A stretch of 64,000 nt of DNA, taken from CAYUZU01 sp964448675 (lineage in GTDB: Bacteria > Planctomycetota > Phycisphaerae > UBA1845 > Fen-1342). Under the pieces are notes generated by a model. That model saw only the letters and a program-made list of their open reading frames with translations, was not told the DNA's origin and made no database searches. The position numbers were made by a program, and so were the translations under genes. This document shows positions 17,217-26,090 of the stretch, piece after piece (positions within the stretch are counted from its first letter, which is position 1; every line of letters starts with the position of its first letter). The stretch lies in the NCBI GenBank assembly GCA_964448675.1, contig CAYUZU010000016.1, forward strand, positions 49,022-113,021, in the 5' to 3' direction.

Positions 17217-20060
17217 TCACTTCTCGTCAGCCGCCGGCTCGGCAGCGAGATCCTGGAGCTGCTGCAGCGTGTCGCGCAGCCGCTGCAACTGCTCCGCCGC
17301 CTGGCCGAACTGCTGCTCACTCTGCAGCCGCAGGTAGCTCTCGAAGGCGTCGTTCGCCTGTCGTGCCAGTTCCTGCACCGACTGGTCCGCCAGCGCGGCG
17401 GCGCCGCCGAGATCGGCCCGGCCGCCCTCGAACAGGCCCAGCAGCGCCTCGTCGAACGTGTCGGCGTAGCTCAGCGTGTCGCCGTGCATCACGGCCACCA
17501 GCCGCAACTCGGGATAGGCCGCCGTGTCGGCCTGCAGGTAAATGGGCTCGACGTAGATCAGCGTGTCCTCGATCGGAATCGCCAGCACGTTGCCGCGCAG
17601 CACGTTCGAGCCACGCTGGTCCCACAGCGTGAGCTGGCCTGACAGGTGCCGGTCCTGGTCGATCTTGGTCTCGACCTGCTGCGGGCCGAGCACCCGCTTC
17701 TCCTTGGGGAACTTGTACGCCAGGAAGCGCCCGTAGTTCTCGTCGTCACACATGCCCGCGATCCAGCCGATGAGCACCTGTCGGTTCTTGGGCGTGAACG
17801 GCAGGATCAGCACGAACTCGGGCTCGTCCGCGCCGGGCAGTTGCCACATCACGTAGTACGGCTCCACCGGCTGCACCTGGGCGTAGTACTTCTCGGTGGC
17901 GCGCACCCACAGGTCCTCCTGGTTGTAGAACACCGCCGGGTCGTCCATGTGGTACTTGGCGTACACCAGGCCCTGGGCCAGCAGAAACCCCTCGGGATAG
18001 CGGACGTGCGCGCGCAGGCCCGGCGGCATCTCGTCCGCGTCCCTGAACAGCGCCGGGAACGCGTTGCGCCACACCCGCACCACAGGATCTTCGTCATCGA
18101 AAACATAGAAGTCCGTCGCACCGTCGTAGGCGTTGACCACCACTTTCACGGCGTTGCGCACGTAGTTGACGCCGCGGAAGTACCCAAGGGTCGCGTTGGC
18201 CTCGTCCAGGGTGCCGGCCGGCCGCAGGTTGTAGCCGCCGGCCGCCTGGCCGACGAACGGCTCGCTGTAAGGGAAGCGTCGCGAGGTCGTGTAGGCATCG
18301 ACGATCCAGTAGAGCTGGCCATCGACCAGCACGATGTAGGCGTCCTCGTCGAATTCCAGGAACGGCGCCAGCTTCTTCACGCGGTCGTGCACCGTGCGGT
18401 GGAACATCACGCGACTGTCCGCCTGCGGATACGACGACAATACGAATCTCGTACTGTTGAACAGGTAACCCAGCACGAACTTGCGCCACAGGTTGCGCAG
18501 CTGCACGCCCCCCGTGCCGTCGTAGCGCACGTAGACGTTCTCATCGCCGCTGGGGTGATCGAACTCCTTCTCGGTGCTGTTGGCCACCACCGGCTCCCGC
18601 GTCAGCTCACCGTAGTAGATCTCCGGGCGATCGACCGCGAGGTCCGAGTGCGTCGCCTGCGGCGGGATATCCTTGACGAGCAGGTGCGGCAACCCGTCCG
18701 GCGTGAAGTCGTTGACCGTCGCCAGCGTCAGGCCGTAGCCGTGCGTGTACTTGAAGCGGCGGTTCACGAAGGTCTGGCTCTGCGGCGGCAGGTTGTCCGG
18801 CTGGAGCTCGCGGGCCGACACCATGACCTGCTCGTAGCGATCACCGATCGTGTAGCGGTCGATGTCGACGTCGTCGAACGCGTAGTACAGGCGGATCTCC
18901 TGGAACTGCTTGTACACCTCGTCGAGCGCGCGGTAATCCCACAGACGAACGTCATCGAGGATGTGCTCGTTGGCGCGGGCCATCTCGCGCGTGAATTCCT
19001 CGGCGGCAGGGAACTGCCGCTCCTCCACCTCGTGCAGTCGAAAAGCGTGGCGCGTGAATTCGATGTTGTTGGCGATGTAGCGCCGCTCGAACGTGATCTC
19101 GTTCGGTTCGACCACGATCCACTGGATGAATCCCGGCACGACACCGAGCGCCAGAAACCAGGCCACGCCGATGCCCGTCCAGGCAGCCCCGAAGCTGACC
19201 AGGTCCGACGCTTCCGCAGCCTCCGCCGGCAAGCGGCGCGCTACGCGGGCGCGGATCGGCGGCAGGCCGCAGCTGGCCCCCAGCAGCAGCGTGAGCCCGG
19301 CAACAACGAAATACGCCGGCAGGCGGATGTGAACATCGGTCCAGCCGGCGCCGGCCACCACGCCGGCCTGCGAATACAGCAGGTGAAACACGGCCAGCAG
19401 CGCCCCGAGCGCGACCACGAGTGCCAGCGCCGCGCTCGCCGCGGCGAGCGCCCGTGCCCCGGGCACGCGCCCCGCTGCGCCGGCGCGCTCCAGTACGATA
19501 GTACCGCTGCCATCCGGCGTGGTGCGCCAGCCGAAGCGAGCCACCAGCGCCGCGACGAGCCCGATGACCGCGAGCCACGCCAGCAGACTGTGCAGGTGGT
19601 CCAACAGCGGCAGGACGAACATGTAGAAGCCGGCATCGAGGCCGAGGATCGGGTCGCGCATGTCCGCGCTCACGCGATTGAAGAACACCAGCACCGCTTG
19701 CCATACCTGCATGCCCCACAGGCCACCCACGATCGCTCCGGCCAGCAGTGGCCAGCTGCGCGCGTGGAACTGGTCGCGCGAGATGAACCGTGTCAGCACG
19801 AAGACGCCCGCCAGCCCCAGCACCGCCCCCGCCAGCGCCGTCCCCACCTGCGTCCAGACCACCGTCCATAAGCGGCCGGCATAACCGATGGCATCAAACC
19901 AGAGCCACTCGCCCCAGAACCCGAGCAACGCAAAGAACAACACCGCACCGATCAGCAGGCCGATGCCGCCGGCGATGCGAACCTTCTTGCGCGCAGCGAT
20001 CCCACTGATGGCCAGCGCGATCCCGCCCCCGTAGAGCAGAAACTGGAGCACAGCGAACAT
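17217..20060 (-). CDS. UPF0182 family large membrane protein
   Basis: The start at 20060 has GGGAG before it and gives 947 residues, normal for UPF0182. A longer frame to 20249 would run through the promoter. The first 310 residues or so hold seven hydrophobic helices; the rest is a large extracytoplasmic domain with TLATVNDFTPDGLPHLLVKD and KFVLGYLFNSTRFVLSSY. The C-terminal about 60 residues are helical and rich in Gln. The family has no known function. It heads the leftward operon with the hydrolase and the RND pair. Confidence 0.88.
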   Translation of the reverse strand: MFAVLQFLLYGGGIALAISGIAARKKVRIAGGIGLLIGAVLFFALLGFWGEWLWFDAIGYAGRLWTVVWTQVGTALAGAVLGLAGVFVLTRFISRDQFHARSWPLLAGAIVGGLWGMQVWQAVLVFFNRVSADMRDPILGLDAGFYMFVLPLLDHLHSLLAWLAVIGLVAALVARFGWRTTPDGSGTIVLERAGAAGRVPGARALAAASAALALVVALGALLAVFHLLYSQAGVVAGAGWTDVHIRLPAYFVVAGLTLLLGASCGLPPIRARVARRLPAEAAEASDLVSFGAAWTGIGVAWFLALGVVPGFIQWIVVEPNEITFERRYIANNIEFTRHAFRLHEVEERQFPAAEEFTREMARANEHILDDVRLWDYRALDEVYKQFQEIRLYYAFDDVDIDRYTIGDRYEQVMVSARELQPDNLPPQSQTFVNRRFKYTHGYGLTLATVNDFTPDGLPHLLVKDIPPQATHSDLAVDRPEIYYGELTREPVVANSTEKEFDHPSGDENVYVRYDGTGGVQLRNLWRKFVLGYLFNSTRFVLSSYPQADSRVMFHRTVHDRVKKLAPFLEFDEDAYIVLVDGQLYWIVDAYTTSRRFPYSEPFVGQAAGGYNLRPAGTLDEANATLGYFRGVNYVRNAVKVVVNAYDGATDFYVFDDEDPVVRVWRNAFPALFRDADEMPPGLRAHVRYPEGFLLAQGLVYAKYHMDDPAVFYNQEDLWVRATEKYYAQVQPVEPYYVMWQLPGADEPEFVLILPFTPKNRQVLIGWIAGMCDDENYGRFLAYKFPKEKRVLGPQQVETKIDQDRHLSGQLTLWDQRGSNVLRGNVLAIPIEDTLIYVEPIYLQADTAAYPELRLVAVMHGDTLSYADTFDEALLGLFEGGRADLGGAAALADQSVQELARQANDAFESYLRLQSEQQFGQAAEQLQRLRDTLQQLQDLAAEPAADEK

Positions 20061-20120
20061 GGAACACTCCCGCGAGCTTCGGTACGAACGATTCGGCTCC
20101 CCTTGTCTCGGGCACGACAG

Positions 20121-20174
20121 AGGGTGCTGCGCCGGCCTGAATGCCGGCTGACGGTGACCTGAACACCCCGTAAT
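20121..20174 (-). promoter_or_regulatory. 11-bp direct-repeat promoter 3 (leftward)
   Basis: Read on the minus strand: ATTAC (20174-20170), TTCAG (20163-20159), GTCAG (20152-20148), TTCAG (20141-20137), 10 bp, CACCCT (20126-20121). It drives the UPF0182 operon. It is back to back with promoter 4 in the 312-base gap 20061-20372, the only gap of that size here. Confidence 0.75.
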
Positions 20175-20240
20175 CACGCCACCCGCCGTCACCCGGCCGA
20201 CGAGCGCCGGATTCCTGCACCCGAGCGCCGGCGGCGCGAC

Positions 20241-20294
20241 ATTACGCACAGTTCAGCGAAGCTTCAGCCACGCGTCAGCACCACGGGCAATACT
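20241..20294 (+). promoter_or_regulatory. 11-bp direct-repeat promoter 4
   Basis: Units ATTAC (20241-20245), TTCAG (20252-20256), TTCAG (20263-20267) and GTCAG (20274-20278), then 10 bp, then AATACT (20289-20294). It lies 78 bases before dodecin. Confidence 0.77.
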
Positions 20295-20372
20295 TGGTTT
20301 CAAGTTGGCGCCTGCAGCACATTCCGCTTTGGGCGTTCGTGACTGCCGGTATTCCCCGAGAGGAGTTCAAAC

Positions 20373-20585
20373 ATGTCAGTTGCCAAGAACATCGAAATCA
20401 GTGCCACGTCCACCGAGAGCTTCGGCGACGCCATTCGTCGTGGCATCGCCCGCACGACAGACTCGGTGAACGACGTCCAGGGCGCGTGGATCAAGGAACA
20501 GCAGGTTCGCGTCGACCAGGGCGAAATCGCCGAGTACCGCGTCAACATGATGGTGACCTTCGTGGTCAGCGAGTCGTCCAAGTGA
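20373..20585 (+). CDS. Dodecin family protein
   Basis: The 70-residue protein follows AGAGGAG. It matches dodecins: KNIEISATSTESFGDAIRRGIARTTDSV, the aromatic W at about residue 38 that stacks on flavin, and DQGEIAEYRVNMMVTFVV. Dodecins form hollow dodecamers that bind and store flavins. The stop overlaps a possible GTG of the next frame and the polX start lies 33 bases on, so the two genes are probably one transcript. Confidence 0.9.
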   Translation: MSVAKNIEISATSTESFGDAIRRGIARTTDSVNDVQGAWIKEQQVRVDQGEIAEYRVNMMVTFVVSESSK

Positions 20586-20617
20586 CGAGCCCGCCGCGTG
20601 CGGTAGCGAGGGCCGTC

Positions 20618-22327
20618 GTGGAAAACGCCGAAATCGCCGACGTCCTGGACGAGATTGCCGATCTGCTGGAGATCCAGGAGGCGGATCAGTTTCGCGTGCG
20701 CTCCTACCGCAACGCAGCCCGGTCGGTCCGCGACGCCAGTGAGCGTCTGGCCGACCTGGTCGCGGACGGCCGGGACCTGAGCAAGCTGCCCAATATCGGC
20801 AACAGCACCGCGGAGAACATCCGTGAACTGGTGGAGGACGGGACCTGCCAGCGACTGGCAGACCTCCGCCAGCAGACGCCGGCCGAACTCACCGATTTCC
20901 TGAACGTGCCGGGACTCGGGCCGAAGAAGGCCAAGGCGCTGCACGACGAGCTCGGGGTTGCGACGATCGACGAACTCAAGGAAGCCGCGCAACAAAACAA
21001 GGTGCGCGACGTTTCCGGGATGGGGGCCAAGACCGAACAGCGCATTCTGCAGGGCATCGAGAATCTCAAGCAGCACGCCGGGCGCATCCGCCTGAAGGAA
21101 GCGCAGGCCTACGTCCATGCACTGGGCGCGCACCTCGACGACATTTCGCAGATCAGAAACTGGCAGGTGGCGGGCAGCTATCGGCGCCGCAAGGAGAGCA
21201 TCGGTGACCTCGACGTCATCATCCAGGCGACCGATCGCGAGAAAACCGCAGACCAGCTCACCGAGCACGAGACCGTGGCCGACGTCATCAGCAAGGGCAC
21301 CGACAAGGTGCGCGTCCGCTTGCGCAACGGCCTGGCCGTCGACTTTCTCTTTTTCGAAGCGCAGGCCTTCGGCTCGGCGCTGCTGTACTTCACCGGCTCA
21401 AAGGCGCACAACATCGCCCTGCGCAAGCGGGCCCAGGGCAACGACTGGAAACTCAACGAGCGCGGGTTGTTCGATGGGCGCAAGCGCCTGGCGGGCGAGA
21501 CCGAGAAGGAGGTCTACAAGAAGCTGGACCTCCCCTGGATTCCGCCCGAGCTGCGCGAGGATCGCGGCGAGATCGATGCCGCCCGGAACGACAAGCTGCC
21601 CCGGCTCATCGAGCTGGACGACATCCGCGGCGATCTGCACGCCCATACCAGGGCGTCAGACGGCCAGCACACCATCGAGACCATGGCCAGGGCGGCCCAG
21701 GACAAGGGCTACGACTACCTGGCCATCACGGATCATTCGAAAGCCGTGCGCGTCGCCAACGGGCTCGACGAGGAACGCCTGCGCAAGCACGTCGACGACA
21801 TCCGCGCGGTCAACAGCAAGCTCGACGAGTTTCGTCTGCTCGCCGGCGTGGAGGTCGACATCCTCGAGGACGGCCGGCTCGACCTCGACGAGGACCTGCT
21901 CGCCGGGCTCGACTGGGTCAACGCCTCCGTGCACTCCCGGTTCGAGCTCCCCAAGGACAAGATGACCGAGCGCGTGGTCCGGGCCATCGAGAGCGGCGTG
22001 GTCAACTGCATCGCGCACCCGCTCGGCCGCCAGCTCGGCAGCCGCGCGGAGATCGCGCTCGACCTCGACAAGGTCTTCGCGGCCTGTACCGAGAATGGCG
22101 TCTGCCTGGAGATCAACGCCTATCCCGATCGGCTCGACCTGCCCGACATCCACTGCCAGCGGGCCAAGGAGGCCGGCGTCGAGATCGTGATCTCGACCGA
22201 TGCCCACAAAACCGACGACCTCGACTTCATGCAGTTCGGTATCGACGTGGCCCGCCGCGGCTGGCTCGAGAAGAAGGACATCGTGAACACGGTGACAGCG
22301 CGCACCCTCGAGAAACGCACGGATTGA
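20618..22327 (+). CDS. polX: DNA polymerase X / 3'-5' exonuclease (PolX)
   Basis: I choose GTG 20618, five bases after GAGGG, giving 569 residues, the normal PolX length. The N-terminal helix-hairpin-helix part (LPNIGNSTAENI, VPGLGPKKAKAL) is followed by the polymerase palm with GSYRRRKESIGDLDVI at about 187-202. From about 339 there is a PHP domain with DLHAHTRASDG, AITDHSK, AHPLGR and STDAHK, the metal-binding sites of its 3'-5' exonuclease. PolX fills short gaps in base-excision repair, which fits ligA directly downstream. Confidence 0.93.
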   Translation: MENAEIADVLDEIADLLEIQEADQFRVRSYRNAARSVRDASERLADLVADGRDLSKLPNIGNSTAENIRELVEDGTCQRLADLRQQTPAELTDFLNVPGLGPKKAKALHDELGVATIDELKEAAQQNKVRDVSGMGAKTEQRILQGIENLKQHAGRIRLKEAQAYVHALGAHLDDISQIRNWQVAGSYRRRKESIGDLDVIIQATDREKTADQLTEHETVADVISKGTDKVRVRLRNGLAVDFLFFEAQAFGSALLYFTGSKAHNIALRKRAQGNDWKLNERGLFDGRKRLAGETEKEVYKKLDLPWIPPELREDRGEIDAARNDKLPRLIELDDIRGDLHAHTRASDGQHTIETMARAAQDKGYDYLAITDHSKAVRVANGLDEERLRKHVDDIRAVNSKLDEFRLLAGVEVDILEDGRLDLDEDLLAGLDWVNASVHSRFELPKDKMTERVVRAIESGVVNCIAHPLGRQLGSRAEIALDLDKVFAACTENGVCLEINAYPDRLDLPDIHCQRAKEAGVEIVISTDAHKTDDLDFMQFGIDVARRGWLEKKDIVNTVTARTLEKRTD

Positions 22328-22331
22328 CGCC

Positions 22332-24371
22332 ATGGCCACGCGACAGCGCATGTCCGTCCCCGACACGAAGAAGAAGGCACGTCAGCGTGCCGAAGAGCTG
22401 CGGGCGGAGATCGCGCACCACGACCACCGCTACTACGTCCTGGACGATCCGGATCTCTCCGATGCCGAGTATGACGAGCTGAAGCGCGAGCTGGAGCAGA
22501 TCGAAAACGACTACCCCGAACTGGTCACGCCGGACAGCCCGACCCAGCGTGTCGGCGCGCCGCCGCGCGAAGAGCTCGGCACGATCAGCCACCGCAGCCC
22601 AATGCGCAGCCTGCAGGCCATCCAGGACGAGGACGGCCTCCGCCGCTTCTACGACACCTGCCGCGACCAACTCCATCAGCAGCGCGTCCCGCTGGTCGGC
22701 GAGCCCAAGTACGACGGCGTCAGCATCGAGCTCGTCTACGAGAACGGCCACTACACCACGGCCGCCACCCGCGGCGACGGCCAGACCGGCGAGGACGTCA
22801 CGCCAAACGTGCGCACCATCCGCCAGGTGCCGCTGCAACTGCTCGACAGTGACGTGCCCACACCCAGGCGGCTCGTCGTCCGCGGCGAAATCTACATGAG
22901 CAAGGACGAATTCGCCGAGTTCAACCGGCACCAGGAGCACGACGGCAACAAGACCTTCGCCAATCCCCGCAACGCCGCCTCCGGCAGCCTCCGCCAGCTG
23001 GACCCCGACATCACCGCCCGGCGTCCGCTGCGCCTGTTCTGTTGGGAAATCGCGCCCGATTGCACCGGCCGGCCCGATACACAGTGGCAATCCGTGGAGC
23101 GCCTGCGTGAGCTCGGCCTGCCGACCTGCGAACACGTGCGGCGCATCGACACGCTCGACGACGCAATCGCCTGGTACCGCGAAATGGCGAACCGGCGCGA
23201 CGACCTCCCCTACGAAATCGACGGCTGCGTCTTCAAGGTCAACAACCTCGCCGACCACGACAAGCTCGGCGTACGCGCCAGCAACCCCCGCTGGGCCATC
23301 GCGTTCAAATTCGCTTCACGCCGCCAGACCACGCGCATCGAGTCCATCGAGGCCTACGTCGGCCGCACCGGCAAGCTCACCCCGGTCGCCATCCTCGATC
23401 CGGTCCGCATCGGTGGCGTGGAAGTGACCCACGTCAGCCTTCACAACCAGGACGAGATCGAGCGCCAGGATGTGCGCGTCGGCGACACCGTCCTCGTCGA
23501 ACGTGCTGGCGATGTCATTCCGCACGTCGTCAAGGTCATCAGGCAGAAACGCTCCGGCAACGAGAAGAAGTACCGCCTGCCCCAGAAATGTCCCGCCTGC
23601 GGGCAGCCCGTCACCAAGACCGAAGGCGAAGCCGCCACGCGCTGCACCAATGCCGCCTGCCCGGCCCAGCTCAAGCGCAGCCTGCAGCATTTCGGCTCGA
23701 AGCAGGCCCTGGATATCGACGGACTCGGCGAGAAGATCGTCGATCAACTCGTCGAGCGCGACATGGTCGCGTCGCCGGCGGACCTGTTCGACCTCGGCGT
23801 CGACGATCTGACGCGACTCGAGCGCATGGGCGCGAAGAGTGCCCAGCACCTCGTCGACGCGATCCAATCCGCCAGGGACGTATCACTTTCCCGGCTCGTT
23901 TACGGCCTCGGCATCCCGCATATCGGCCGCGCCCTGGCGGACACACTCGCCGCCGAATTCGGGTCGCTCGACGAGCTGCAGGAGGCCGACAGGCAACGTT
24001 TGCTCGACATCCCCGACGTCGGCGCCACGGTGGCGGACGCGATCGCGGACTGGTTCGCCAACAAGCCGAACCGGCAGCTGATTCGCGCGCTTCAGAAACA
24101 AGGGATCGATCCGAAATCCGCCCAACCGCGGGGCCAGCGACTCAGAGGGAAGACCCTGGTCATCACCGGCACGCTCGACCGGATGACGCGTGACGAGGCG
24201 CAGCAGGCCATCCGCCGCCAGGGGGGCCGCGCCAGCTCCAGCGTCTCGGGCAGCACCGATTACCTGGTGGTCGGGTCCGATCCCGGCGACACCAAGCTGC
24301 AGCACGCGGACGAGCACGACGTCGCACGACTCGACGAGGATGGCTTCCTGGGATTGGTCGGCGAGAAGTAA
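22332..24371 (+). CDS. ligA: NAD-dependent DNA ligase
   Basis: The 679-residue protein holds all LigA parts: domain Ia (HHDHRYYVLDDP), the adenylated Lys at about 126 in EPKYDGVS, the OB fold, a four-Cys zinc finger (CPACGQ..CTNAACPAQ), helix-hairpin-helix repeats and a C-terminal BRCT domain (GKTLVITGTLDRMTRDEA). A start at 22362 would put the Lys at 116, closer to other LigA proteins, and cannot be excluded. It lies 4 bases after polX. I cannot say whether it is the only ligase of the genome. Confidence 0.95.
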   Translation: MATRQRMSVPDTKKKARQRAEELRAEIAHHDHRYYVLDDPDLSDAEYDELKRELEQIENDYPELVTPDSPTQRVGAPPREELGTISHRSPMRSLQAIQDEDGLRRFYDTCRDQLHQQRVPLVGEPKYDGVSIELVYENGHYTTAATRGDGQTGEDVTPNVRTIRQVPLQLLDSDVPTPRRLVVRGEIYMSKDEFAEFNRHQEHDGNKTFANPRNAASGSLRQLDPDITARRPLRLFCWEIAPDCTGRPDTQWQSVERLRELGLPTCEHVRRIDTLDDAIAWYREMANRRDDLPYEIDGCVFKVNNLADHDKLGVRASNPRWAIAFKFASRRQTTRIESIEAYVGRTGKLTPVAILDPVRIGGVEVTHVSLHNQDEIERQDVRVGDTVLVERAGDVIPHVVKVIRQKRSGNEKKYRLPQKCPACGQPVTKTEGEAATRCTNAACPAQLKRSLQHFGSKQALDIDGLGEKIVDQLVERDMVASPADLFDLGVDDLTRLERMGAKSAQHLVDAIQSARDVSLSRLVYGLGIPHIGRALADTLAAEFGSLDELQEADRQRLLDIPDVGATVADAIADWFANKPNRQLIRALQKQGIDPKSAQPRGQRLRGKTLVITGTLDRMTRDEAQQAIRRQGGRASSSVSGSTDYLVVGSDPGDTKLQHADEHDVARLDEDGFLGLVGEK

Positions 24372-24387
24372 CGGGGCGCACCGTCGC

Positions 24388-24440
24388 ATTACAGCACCGT
24401 CACGCCGCCGTCATCTGACGTTCAACTCATGACGCATAAT
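24388..24440 (+). promoter_or_regulatory. 11-bp direct-repeat promoter 5
   Basis: Units ATTAC (24388-24392), GTCAC (24399-24403), GTCAT (24410-24414) and TTCAA (24421-24425), then CATAAT (24435-24440) after 9 bp or ATAATC after 10 bp. It lies 68 bases before the cytochrome gene. Confidence 0.7.
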
Positions 24441-24508
24441 CGGATCGTGTTGTCATCAGCGAGCCGTGGACCGCGAGCGATTGTCCGCATTCTTCGAAAG
24501 GAACCCCC

Positions 24509-25939
24509 ATGAGACGCTTGCACCGATACCGCACACCGCTCATTACCCTCGCCGCCGCCGGCGTGCTCCTTGCCGCCGGCGGTGCGCTGTATGCCCAGCA
24601 GTACATGGGCCAGAAGAAGAGTCCGATCGAGGATCCCGACACGTACATGCCGGTGGTGATCGAGAAGACCTTCTCGGAGATCATGAAGCAGGACAAGGCG
24701 GCGCAGTCTGACGTAATGGCAGAGCAACAGCGCCTGCTCGAAAAACGCTACGACCTGGGGGACAACCCGTCCGACGTCATGATGTCCGCCGGCCGCAAGC
24801 CGGTGCAACAGGGCGTGCGCGTCAAGCTGCACGGCGGGGTCAGCTGGGACGAGCTCGCCACCATGAAACCCGCGGAAATCAAGCGCAAGGACGTCTTCCC
24901 CATGGGTTTCCGCCCGTTGCCACACGCCAAGCACTCCACCGGCGGCCAGGTGTTCCCGCAGAATCAGATCGACGCGATGCTGGAGAAGGAGCAGCGCAAC
25001 CTGGAGCGTTTCGATGTTTCGTTCGACCTGCCCGATCACCTCACGCCCGAGTTCCCGCCGCCGATCTACCTGACCACGCGGCCCGACCTGGGCGACGTGT
25101 CACGGGGCGAGGTGCTGAGCATCAAGAACTACTACGAGATCTTCAAGGGCATTCTCACGCCCGTGCAGATGAGCGGCATGCGCCTGCTGCTTACACCCTT
25201 CCCGCAGCAGCAGTTCAACCAGACCGAAGACCGCAAGGTGGCCGAGCCGAGCCTGGGCGTGACCTGTCTCGATTGTCACGTGAATTTCCACACCAATGCC
25301 GCATTCCACCTGAACCCCGATACCCGGCCGCAGGCGGCCCGCTTCCGTCTCGACACGGTCAGCCTGCGCGGCATGTTCAACCAGCAGATTCACGGGTCGA
25401 AACGCTCGCTGCGCTCGGTCGAGGACTTCACCGAGTTCGAGCAGCGCACGGCGTACTTCGATGGCGACCACGTCATCGGCACCAAGAAGGGGCTGCACCT
25501 GCCGGCGCGGTCCGAACAGGTCGCCATGATGGCCCAGATGCAGAACATGATCGACTTCCCGCCCGCGCCCAAGCTCGACGCGGTCGGCCGGCTCGACCCG
25601 GACAAGGCGACCGACCTGGAGATGCTCGGCCAGCAGGTCTTCTTCGGCAAGGGCCAGTGCGGCGTATGTCACCCGGCCCCGTTCTACCTGGACGACCGGA
25701 TGCACGACCTGCACCTCGAGCGGTTCTACGAAGCCGAGATGGTCAACGACCAGTACAACATCGCCGACGGGCCGATCAAGACATTCACGCTCCGCGGCAT
25801 CAAGGACTCGCCGCCGTACCATCACGACGGCCGCCTGCTGACGCTGGAAGACACCGTCGAGTTCTTCAATGTCGTGCTGCAACTGGAGCTCACCGGCAAG
25901 GAAAAGGACGCGCTGGTCGCATTCATGCGCTGCCTGTAA
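24509..25939 (+). CDS. Exported di-haem c-type cytochrome, peroxidase-like
   Basis: The 476-residue protein has a signal peptide (about 1-30, ending ALYAQ) behind AAAGGAAC. Two haem sites are seen: CLDCH at 253-257 and CGVCH at 384-388. The C-terminal half (GQQVFFGKGQCGVCH, FTLRGIKDSPPYHHDGRLLTLEDTVEFF) matches the MauG/cytochrome c peroxidase family; PYHHDG and LEDTVEFF are typical. The N-terminal about 200 residues have no family I recognise. It probably reduces peroxide or transfers electrons in the periplasm. It is monocistronic. Confidence 0.8.
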   Translation: MRRLHRYRTPLITLAAAGVLLAAGGALYAQQYMGQKKSPIEDPDTYMPVVIEKTFSEIMKQDKAAQSDVMAEQQRLLEKRYDLGDNPSDVMMSAGRKPVQQGVRVKLHGGVSWDELATMKPAEIKRKDVFPMGFRPLPHAKHSTGGQVFPQNQIDAMLEKEQRNLERFDVSFDLPDHLTPEFPPPIYLTTRPDLGDVSRGEVLSIKNYYEIFKGILTPVQMSGMRLLLTPFPQQQFNQTEDRKVAEPSLGVTCLDCHVNFHTNAAFHLNPDTRPQAARFRLDTVSLRGMFNQQIHGSKRSLRSVEDFTEFEQRTAYFDGDHVIGTKKGLHLPARSEQVAMMAQMQNMIDFPPAPKLDAVGRLDPDKATDLEMLGQQVFFGKGQCGVCHPAPFYLDDRMHDLHLERFYEAEMVNDQYNIADGPIKTFTLRGIKDSPPYHHDGRLLTLEDTVEFFNVVLQLELTGKEKDALVAFMRCL

Positions 25940-25973
25940 TCAAGCGGTCGGTGGCTGTCCGCGACATGTCGAC

Positions 25974-26027
25974 CTGACAGGCGATTCAGGTCATTGTCAC
26001 GCGCGATTCACGCGGGCTCCGTAGCCT
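25974..26027 (+). promoter_or_regulatory. 11-bp direct-repeat promoter 6
   Basis: Units CTGAC (25974-25978), TTCAG (25985-25989), GTCAC (25996-26000) and TTCAC (26007-26011), then 10 bp, then TAGCCT (26022-26027). It lies 63 bases before the dehydrogenase start at 26091. Confidence 0.72.
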
Positions 26028-26090
26028 CTCCTGCCAACCCGCGGCAGGCCGAGGTTGCGGGGCCCCTTGTACGCGATGGAGTCGCTGGCT

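Noticed and set aside
20061..20249. Upstream extension of the UPF0182 frame
   Set aside because: It would run through the promoter 3 repeats; ATG 20060 has a GGGAG site and the normal start of the family.
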